Below, piece by piece: positions 56,025 to 64,000 of a stretch of DNA of 64,000 nucleotides. The notes under the pieces were generated by a model. It was not told where the DNA came from. It saw only the letters and a list, made by a program, of their open reading frames with translations, and did not search any database. Numbering within the stretch: position 1 is the first letter of the stretch; every line of letters starts with the position of its first letter. A program made the translations under genes and the position numbers. The DNA is from Pteria penguin (Eukaryota; Mollusca; Bivalvia; Pterioida; Pteriidae): NCBI GenBank assembly GCA_035048485.1, contig CM068587.1, positions 29,592,534 to 29,656,533 on the forward strand. The letters run 5' to 3'.

Positions 56025-58290
56025 TCAGAGGAAATCCTAGCCATGCTCAGTAAACTTACATATCATGTATTTTATGCAAATTCCTACATGTAGAAAGGGT
56101 TATAATACAATACTTCATAATGATGAATCTCAGTGTATAGGAATAGTGAGAGAAATCCTAATTTACTCATATAACTTACTCTTGCTCATACCAGTAGCTG
56201 AAATTAACCAGCTTACTCATGGCCACTCATACAACTTACACTTGCTCTTAGCTGAAATTAACCAGCTTATTCATGGCCACTCATGCAACTTACACTTGCT
56301 CAAACAAATTAACCAGCTTACTCGCAGCCACTCATACCACTTACAACCACATCTGTATAATAGCTTACACTAGCTCCTACTTCTTACCTGTTCATACAAC
56401 TTTTGAACCTGTTTATTCAACTTACACCTACACCTGCAGATACAACTTACACTCACAACTTAAACACTAGCACAACTTTCAGCTGTCTATACAACATACA
56501 CCTGCTCATGCAGCTTACAGTTACACCTGCTGATACAGCTTGCACTATCAATTACAACTTGTAGACCAAACATTCTCATGATGGGAATTATTCATATGCT
56601 CTTCACTAAGCATTATTTTATTTCTACAGATAATATTCTATGCATGTAGAATGAGGCATTACAAAACAACTCATTTCACTGCTCATCTCCACACACTAAT
56701 AGATTGAAACATGTACTTATCTAATGGAGATACTGCTGCCCAATGTGTGCCATTATAAAAATAATTATGAAAGATTGATGCAAGTCCCTCATATGCATGG
56801 CTACATTTATGGTTAATAACCCTCTACATTCAGACTTTTACACTAGATTTAGCTGAACTACCATAAGTACATTTATGTTTAATAACCTTCTACATATGTT
56901 AATAACCCTCCACAATTATTTTTAATAACCCTCTACATTTATGTTGAATAACCCTCTACATTTATGTTGAATAACCCTCTACATTTATGTTTAATAAACC
57001 TCTACATTCAGATTTTTGCACTAAATTTAGCTGAACTACCACAAGTACACATACATACCTAGAAGTTTTTTCTGGACTACCATGTGGTGTACATTTAGAT
57101 GTTATTTATTCAGTATACTCAATAGCCTTGTTACACAAATGAATTTTCATGGTGTAATCGTTCAACTAGAATGTGCAATATGGACTAATAATGTCACAAT
57201 AGATATAATTTTGTAATATCAATTTGACTCGCTTAAAGAGTCGGTCACAAATATGACGCAAATGAGATATTTGATTTCTATTATCTCACCTTACTTAGCC
57301 AATCTTGCTGTAAATGAATATATGTCATTGCCAGTCATCTGTTGTAAACTTTTGTGAATATCAGGATGCTGTTTAAGGATGTGTCTTGATTTTTGGTACA
57401 CTTCTGAAATAATTTTTTTAACATATAATGAAAGATTTGATTTAGAAAATATTGATACTTTCAGATATCATCATGCTCTTTGGGGAGCAATATAGGCCCA
57501 TTTGGGTCTTTTATTTGATGGACAAAAAATTAATTGTAAATAGTTTTCATACAATGAGGCATTTTCAACACTGTGTTACAAATGTATATTGTATGTATAT
57601 TATGAAATGAACTACATGTATCAGCATGTGCTACTCAGACCCTAGATTATGTGATTCCACGATAGCACTTTCAGACGTAGATCAGGGTACTCCTTCAGTG
57701 ATTCTATGGACACTTTCCCATAACAGATTTAACTAATTTTCCCAATTTGCCCCACAAGAAATGAATTTCAAATTAAATTTCTCCAGATAATGGATTATAT
57801 TTAGTTTAAACAGTAGAGAGCATATTATTTTGTATTCATAGTTGTTAAGGTATAATTTTAAATTTCCAAAAATGGCTATTATGCTAATAATTTCCCCCCA
57901 TTTCTTCCCAGAGTCTGCTCTCAAAATGTTCTGATATAACCCCTAACTTTTGTCTTTCATGATGATCATTATGATGCTGTTGATGAATGCGATGTTACAG
58001 AGCATGAAAGTATGATACAATATTGTCTTTAGTTTGTTGAAGTGTAAAGAGTATGGAAACTTTTTTTATTATTCACTGATTTACGAGAATGCTCAAACTC
58101 ATTGTAGTGTTGTTAATAGTGAGTTTATGATTGTTGTCTGATATTTGATTTGGCATCGTGTGGAAGGAATATGTCGTAACTGTACACAGTACATACATGT
58201 ATATGATGTCATATGAATAACACACCATAGATAGTTGACATAGTGACGAGTCTTTAGTCCTGAGTTTTTAATATAAATAATTCAAATAAA
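56025..58290 (+). other. TTLL 3' untranslated region and downstream DNA
   Basis: It contains a 65-bp tandem repeat (56165-56345; CATACAACTTACACTTGCTC) and a 23-bp repeat (56870-57005; AATAACCCTCTACATTTATG). Candidate poly(A) signals AATAAA occur at 56993-56998 and 58285-58290; the sequence alone does not choose between them. Confidence 0.5.
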
Positions 58291-59330
58291 AAATTATGTA
58301 AACAGCATTTTTTATACGTAATTTTGCTCCAGTTAATTCACATTCCAGATCTGGGCAAAGTTTTTGAAATCAGATAATTACCTTATCGTTAATTCTTTTA
58401 TCCAGAATATTTTTAATTGATTTAATTTGATTCCATTGGGATTGTATTATAATTACCCAAGCCACTTGGATAATGCTGCATCGTCTGTGGTGAACAATGT
58501 ATTTATCCATTATGTTTATTCTTCATATTCATATTTGGCTCGAATGCCATAACTTATATTTGGTCATCTGGTGAATGGACCATTCATTATTTGTACTCAT
58601 TGTTTATGTTATTCCTGCATAATCTCCAATATTATTGTATATTATTTTATTTAGGATGGATGATGTGATAAATTTTATTATGAGTGATGAGTGGCAGGGG
58701 AAGGGTAATACATGGGCAGTCGCCTTGGTTACCAATGATGTGGTAATTGCAATAATAACAGCACCGCTATTTGGTTACTGTGCCCTTTATAGTGTTACTT
58801 AAAGGTGATTTAACACATACAAAACATTATGAATCTTGTTGACATACATGTATAACAAAGTCTATATATAACTGATCAAGTTATTTGTTGCTGATTTACA
58901 TATATTGAATTGAAATAAATTTCGAAGATCCACCTCCAGTGTAATTCTGCCGTATGTGTAAGTGTATAATTTTATATAAGCTACATGTACAAAATACAAA
59001 GTAAGGTAACAATATTTATTTTTTATTGAGAAAATATAGTGTTTATTTGTCACATGTTGAAGATTTTTTTCTAGATATTGCATTAGAATAGATTTATATT
59101 TGTAATTTATATTATACAAGGATAGAACTATATTACATATTTTGTGCTACATGTATTTAACTATTTTAGCGTAATGACATAGTATTGTGTACAGGGCTTT
59201 AGCTTTGCATTCATTATTAAAAACTTTTCTTTGATAATACATACATATGTACAATTATTTTAAAAGGCCAACAAGTAGTTGGCTCTGTTATGCATACTTT
59301 TATGTCTACAAAGTAAATTTGACATATCAT
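58291..59330. other. Intergenic, no gene seen
   Basis: AT-rich; no supported feature. Confidence 0.4.
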
Positions 59331-59515
59331 TCTGACTAACATCCTGGTAACAGTTTGTTCTGAACATCCTGGTTCATATTCAGTGCATATATAAAGATCT
59401 TATTCTGTGCTGTATTCCTGGTCCGTGCTATTTGCAGTACATCCTGGTTCTTGTTTTGTACACTACATCCTGTTTTTTGTTGTGTGTAGTACATCCTGTT
59501 CTTGATCTTGTGATA
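59331..59515. repeat. Diverged tandem repeat of ACATCCTGGTTCTTGTTTTG
   Basis: About six units of 25-33 bp. Confidence 0.65.
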
Positions 59516-60428
59516 ATTATTTGCATTGTCATTCACTTACTTAATATAAGACCATAATGGTTACAAATAAAAAATATTCTTTTAAAGGCCTTTATCATGT
59601 GATTTTCACGTTTTAATTTTCTGACTTCAAATTTTTTCTTTTCCACTCAAATTGAGCCTCAAACTGGAATTTACCTTAATCTAAAAAAGAATCAAAATAC
59701 AAAATGTAGGTTAACAAATCATTTTGCACAATTCATTTTAAAACACAAATAGCAGATTTTGGAGAAGATAGGTAGTGTCTATTACTCACTTACTACAAGA
59801 TTTTTCTTCAGATTTTTCAAATGGTGGCATTATAGTTTGCATTAGAATGAGTTAGTGATAAGTAAACCTAGTGTAAAGTAAATCAGACTCAAGTTATATA
59901 CTCGTGTCAACATTTTGAACCATATTTTTACATAATCTCCTAATATGTGTACTATTCTAGAGCATTTATTTAGTTCATATGCGTGTCGATAATGTTGACA
60001 TGTGCATTTTTGTACACATAAGAGAATGTATATACATGTATTTGAAGAATGCCTTCACTTAAGCAAATAGTTATTTAAAGTAAGAATGATTTTCTGTATT
60101 ATTTAAAAGAATCTCATTAAAAATCAAACTAAGTTTGATTCATTATATATAATTATTTACTGAGTCGCATATTGCCATGGTAATAATAAATTTTCTAAGA
60201 CTGTATTATTTCTTCTCATTGTATTTTAAAGATTATTCAAAGTGCAATGTTATCAAAATCCATTATCAAAATGTGTATCTGTGATGAAAATGAGAACATT
60301 CCAAGTCTCCAGATATTTGGTGCATGTACATGTACATCAAAGTGCATAAAATTATTTTTAAATATGTAACTCTAAGAACATGTAACTTTGTGAATTTCTT
60401 TGTAAGCTTAACTTAACGGAGAATTCAA

Positions 60429-60740
60429 GTAAGTTATTGTGATAGTGCATTATTTAAGTAAGTTATTGTGATAGTGCATTATTTAAGTAAGTTATTGTGA
60501 TAGTGCATTATTTAAGTAAGTTATTGTGATAGTGCATTATTTAAGTAAGTTATTGTGATAGTGCATTATTTAAGTAAGTTATTGTGATAGTGCATTATTT
60601 AAGCGCAGATTTGATGTACATCGTCCTCATTACCTATAGTTTGTTCAAGGGAAGGTCTAACTTTGTGATAGTGCATTATTTAAGCGCAGATTTGATCTAC
60701 ATCGTCTTCAATACCTGTAGTTTGTTCAAGAGAAGGTCTT
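60429..60740. repeat. 29-bp repeat (six copies) running into an 80-bp duplication
   Basis: AAGTAAGTTATTGTGATAGT plus GCATTATTT repeats to 60603. The GTGATAGTGCATTATTTAAG part then recurs with a CGCAGATTTGATNTACATCG segment (about 60584-60665 and 60665-60743). Confidence 0.93.
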
Positions 60741-60743
60741 GTT

Positions 60744-61510
60744 GCGGTATCGGGGCCCGCCCTAGTGGATCAAACGTTTTCATTGTAGATTTGGTAAAAA
60801 AATCTTCATTAGTGCTCTGCTGCTTTGGAATATGCAAGATCATGTCCCAGGTCAGTGGGGGTCCCGACTACTTGCCAAGGGTGAGGTTAATCCCATATCT
60901 TATAATGCCTGTAGCCCTGTCATATAGTCTACACGGCATTGTCAAAGTGCAACGATCCAATATTTACGGTCTTTCTAACTTTAAATTGAGATGATCTCGG
61001 GTTCACAATGCAAAGGGAATTTGTATTTCTTATAGACATCCATATTACATCTAGCATTATTTTTGTTAGAGAGAAGGCAACCTCATTTACACAGATGCTT
61101 GTAATGCGATGGATTTAAGTTTCAAATACCTTGTTCAGAATTCATAGCTATCATAAAAGCTTTTCTTATATATAATAAGGGTCTAATATCTTGTTATAAG
61201 AATATGAGTCTAATGACTTGCTGTAAAGATAACTTGATATATAGAATCCACCCTCTGTAAGGACAAAAGAGTCGTTTCACCTCGTGTCTTGGATTTCACG
61301 AAACGTGCCCTGTTTAAAAATATATTTGTATGTAGTCAGTCAAAATTTTTTATCGCCATCTGTTACACAATGAGACGAAACGTATCAGAAACATTGGATT
61401 ATAACTAACCTGGGATTCTGGTAATGGTATGACTCTTCAGTCAAAGGAAACATATTTTAGATTTAGACCATTTCAATAAATAACATCCAGTGACTTATTC
61501 TGTCTTTTCG
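60744..61510. other. Intergenic, no gene seen
   Basis: Slightly GC-richer near 60740-60900; no convincing exon. Confidence 0.35.
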
Positions 61511-61511
61511 T

Positions 61512-61698
61512 TATACAGAGTTACTTCCCATTTGGGACGGTATAAGACGTAAACACTTATAATGTCATCAAATTCTATGGAAACTGATCTAAAACTCAGG
61601 GAAATGATAGCTCACAAAATGACGTTTTCGTGGGAAATTGATGACGTCATAATTGTTTTACGTCACATACCATCCCAAATGGGAAATAACTCTGTTTA
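61512..61698. mobile_element. 183-bp MITE with TA duplication
   Basis: Ends ACAGAGTTACTTCCCATTTG and CAAATGGGAAATAACTCTGT are inverted repeats of about 30 bp (61514-61696) with TA outside both (61512-61513, 61697-61698). This fits a Tc1/mariner-type MITE. Confidence 0.75.
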
Positions 61699-61844
61699 AC
61701 AAAAAGACTCGATACGAAGTGCTTGACCACAGGCACTTGACGTCGGTCCTTCATGTGCCTGTCAAGCTTGACAGTGAGGCACAAAAATGACTGGCATCGA
61801 GTGCTTGTGAGTTAAACATACGAATCGAATGACTTATTATTATT

Positions 61845-62090
61845 ATCGGGGGTATATTGTTTTTGTCCTGTCTGTTTGTCTGTCTAGTGTCAACGTTAAC
61901 CTTGACTATAACTTTTGAACCGTGAGAGATAAAGACTTTATATTTGACATGCATACTCAGCTAATGAAGCCCTATCAAATGACACCAAGTTCGATTACCT
62001 TTTCACCTTGACAATGACCTTCAGGCTAAAAATAACTTTTTTGACTTTAGTTGGAGCGTTAGTGTTTCACAAACACAGCTTGTTTTTAAC
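61845..62090 (+). repeat. Dispersed repeat, second copy (see 33255)
   Basis: Same order of shared words as the copy at 33.3 kb: GTATATTGTTTTTGTCCTGT, CATACTCAGCTAATGAAGCC, GTTTCACAAACACAGCTTGT. Confidence 0.7.
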
Positions 62091-62232
62091 AAAATGTAGA
62101 TTATATTAGATGAATTTAACCATCTTTTGGATAAAGGATATTTTATCGTATTTAATTTGCTGGAATTTTGTAAACAATGAGAAAGAATTGCTTAGCAACT
62201 GAACCAGTGTATGATTGAATTTGTGGATGTGT

Positions 62233-62690
62233 TTTGTTTTGTGTTTTTTTTTTTGCGATGATTTTTATTTATTCATCTATTTTATTATTATTATTATTAT
62301 TCTGTTAGTTCCTTGTTTTGTTTTGGTTTTTTTTTCTTGAGAGAGTAGGAGGTATCTTGGATTTTTTATTGTTGTTTGTATTGGTTTTTATTTCTAATCT
62401 ATTTTATTTTGTATTACAATTTTTGTTTTTTTTTTTTATTTTTTATTTTCTTTGTCTTTTTGTTTGTTTGTTTGGGTTTTTTTTTGGTTTATTTTTTGGG
62501 GTTTTTTTTTTGTTTGGGGGGGGGATGTTGTTTTGTTTGGTTGGTTGGGTTTTTGGGGGGGGGTATTTCATTTTATTATTATTTTTTTGTGTGTGTTATT
62601 TATCATTTTTGTTTTTTGGGGGTTTTTTTGGGTTTTTTTGTTTTGGTTTTTTTTATTTATTTATTTATTATTTTATTTTTTAAGCTAATA
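62233..62690. repeat. T/G-only low-complexity tract
   Basis: The + strand is almost entirely T and G with G runs of up to nine and very few C. Phe-rich frames on the + strand are artefacts. Confidence 0.9.
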
Positions 62691-62942
62691 CGTATATTAT
62701 TTTGAGTTTATATATGATGTTTGATTATCTTTTAGATAAGTATAATATCGTACCATTGAGTATACTAGGTTTTTGAAAAATAGTGGAAACAGTGCATGAT
62801 TTCGACTCATTTTAAAAAATCTTAATTTGGAAAACGCAAATGAGTATTTTCTCAGTGTATGCATGATATGTGACAATTTAAAAAAAAAAAAGAAGTTTAA
62901 TACCATTGAAGAAGATTGATTTTGGCATGGCTTCATATATAT

Positions 62943-63118
62943 AGTCGAACTTTTATAGCTTGAAGTGTAAGAAAATTCGAAATTACTTCTAATTTCAGTA
63001 GGTTAGAGTTATCGGTATGTTCCTTTTGTAAATGAAATTAATACTAGTAGAAAGTTGCCGTGACCACATTATTATTTCGAATTTTCGATCTTAAGACGTC
63101 CAAGTTATCGAAGTTCGC
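62943..63118. mobile_element. Candidate MITE with TCGAACTT-type ends
   Basis: GTCGAACTTTTATAGCTTGA at the left pairs imperfectly with CCAAGTTATCGAAGTTCG at the right. The target duplication is not clear. Confidence 0.3.
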
Positions 63119-64000
63119 CCCATACATGCAAGTTTCAAAGGAATTGCTTTGAAGAGTATTTGACAAAGGTCCCATAGATGTAGCTAGCTCTAGGGATGTG
63201 GGTTTAGCACTTTGCGTGACCTAATGCATATTTATGTTAGAATAGTTCAAAAAGCTATTTACCACCAACTGTACTGAAATTGTATACAGCTTCTTACATG
63301 TACCAAGGTCATACCATACAAATGTTCTCGAAAGTGACTCTATCTGTTAAAAATATCTCGATGTAATCTGCCATATTAGTTATGACTATCCTCAAAGAGT
63401 CGAATGTATATCAGCATAATCCGAGGACCGTTTTACCTTGATTACTGTCGGTTGATAGGATTGTTCACACAAGCCAAACTACAGCAAGCTGCTATATAGA
63501 TCTATCACGCTATCTATCTCAAATTCCCTAATTGACAGGAGTTAATCAAAGACAGCGAATTCGCTACAAGGTTATCGCAATTCAAACCTCGTCTGCAATT
63601 TGTCAATTGAAGAAAATCCGGTAATAATGTAGCGACTGTTTATGATGTGAGACCTTTCACCGGGGACATTATATACTGGATTCCCTTCAGTAATTGATGA
63701 TGAATCAATACCGGGTTACCATATCACGCTGTCGTCTCCTCAAGGTTTTTACTTGTAAGCTGAGCGTTTAATTCTTCAAGATAAAATTCACCTGAACTGG
63801 GGGCACCTGCCAGATTAACATGTACGATCGTGTTGGTGGGACCGCAGAATTAAAAAACCATAACATAGGCATAGAAACACCCCCTCCCCCAATAAAAGGG
63901 GCGAGGGAAGGCAAAACCTATATTATCTATTTTGGTAGCCAGAGCGGACGTTCTCCGTTTCCCATGCCTCAGCAGGACATTCCGTATGAAATATTCTTAG
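63119..64000. other. Intergenic, no gene seen
   Basis: No supported feature to the window end. Confidence 0.4.

Noticed and set aside
62318..62705. Phe-rich 121- and 109-codon + frames
   Set aside because: Translation of a T/G low-complexity tract in three overlapping frames.

Overview
The window is animal nuclear DNA: AT-rich, intron-bearing and dense in tRNA-derived SINEs, hairpin DNA transposons and minisatellites. The SINE families (tRNA-like head, then a body with a GTCTTTCGGATGAGACAG-type core and a CAATCAATCAA tail) and the gene content point to a lophotrochozoan, most likely a bivalve mollusc. That taxonomic call is an inference; no search was run.

Two protein genes can be supported well. 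(1) A tubulin tyrosine ligase-like gene of the TTLL15 type lies on the + strand. It can be rebuilt as 14 phase-consistent exons from 34239 to 56024, giving 509 codons, with an N-terminal membrane anchor, an ATP-grasp TTL domain and a Cys-rich C-terminus. (2) An apparently intronless TALE-class homeobox gene (36099-37445, - strand, 448 aa) is nested antisense inside intron 1 of the first gene. Its homeodomain has the TALE three-residue loop extension, but the normally invariant Asn51 is Lys and the protein stops at about homeodomain position 56. A spiralian-specific TALE (SPILE-like) identity is a reasonable hypothesis. A third, weaker gene start (28 codons, - strand, 9635-9718, with a possible 5' exon near 11.0-11.15 kb) would run off the left side.

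Layout: 0.17-0.70 kb, a Mutator-like TIR element with a 9-bp target duplication that carries a promoter-plus-first-exon-like piece; 1-12 kb, SINEs and large minisatellites (35-bp array at 2.8-4.9 kb, about 27-bp array at 10-10.9 kb) around the weak exon; 12-26 kb, repeats, a decayed LINE (17.7-18.6 kb), a decayed Tc1/mariner transposase (20.1-21.2 kb), MITEs and an inverted repeat pair; 26-34 kb, more SINEs and a 42-bp array; 34-56 kb, the TTLL15-like gene with the nested homeobox gene, in which most long introns carry their own unrelated minisatellite or MITE; 56-64 kb, downstream AT-rich DNA with short tandem repeats, a TA-flanked MITE and a T/G-rich tract.

The most unusual signals are the nested divergent TALE gene, the Pack-MULE-like element at the left edge, the TTL enzyme with a signal anchor (possibly a lumenal, non-tubulin enzyme), and tandem arrays apparently grown from different parts of SINEs: head at 54-55.7 kb, body at 30.9-31.7 kb, tail at 38.9-39.7 kb.
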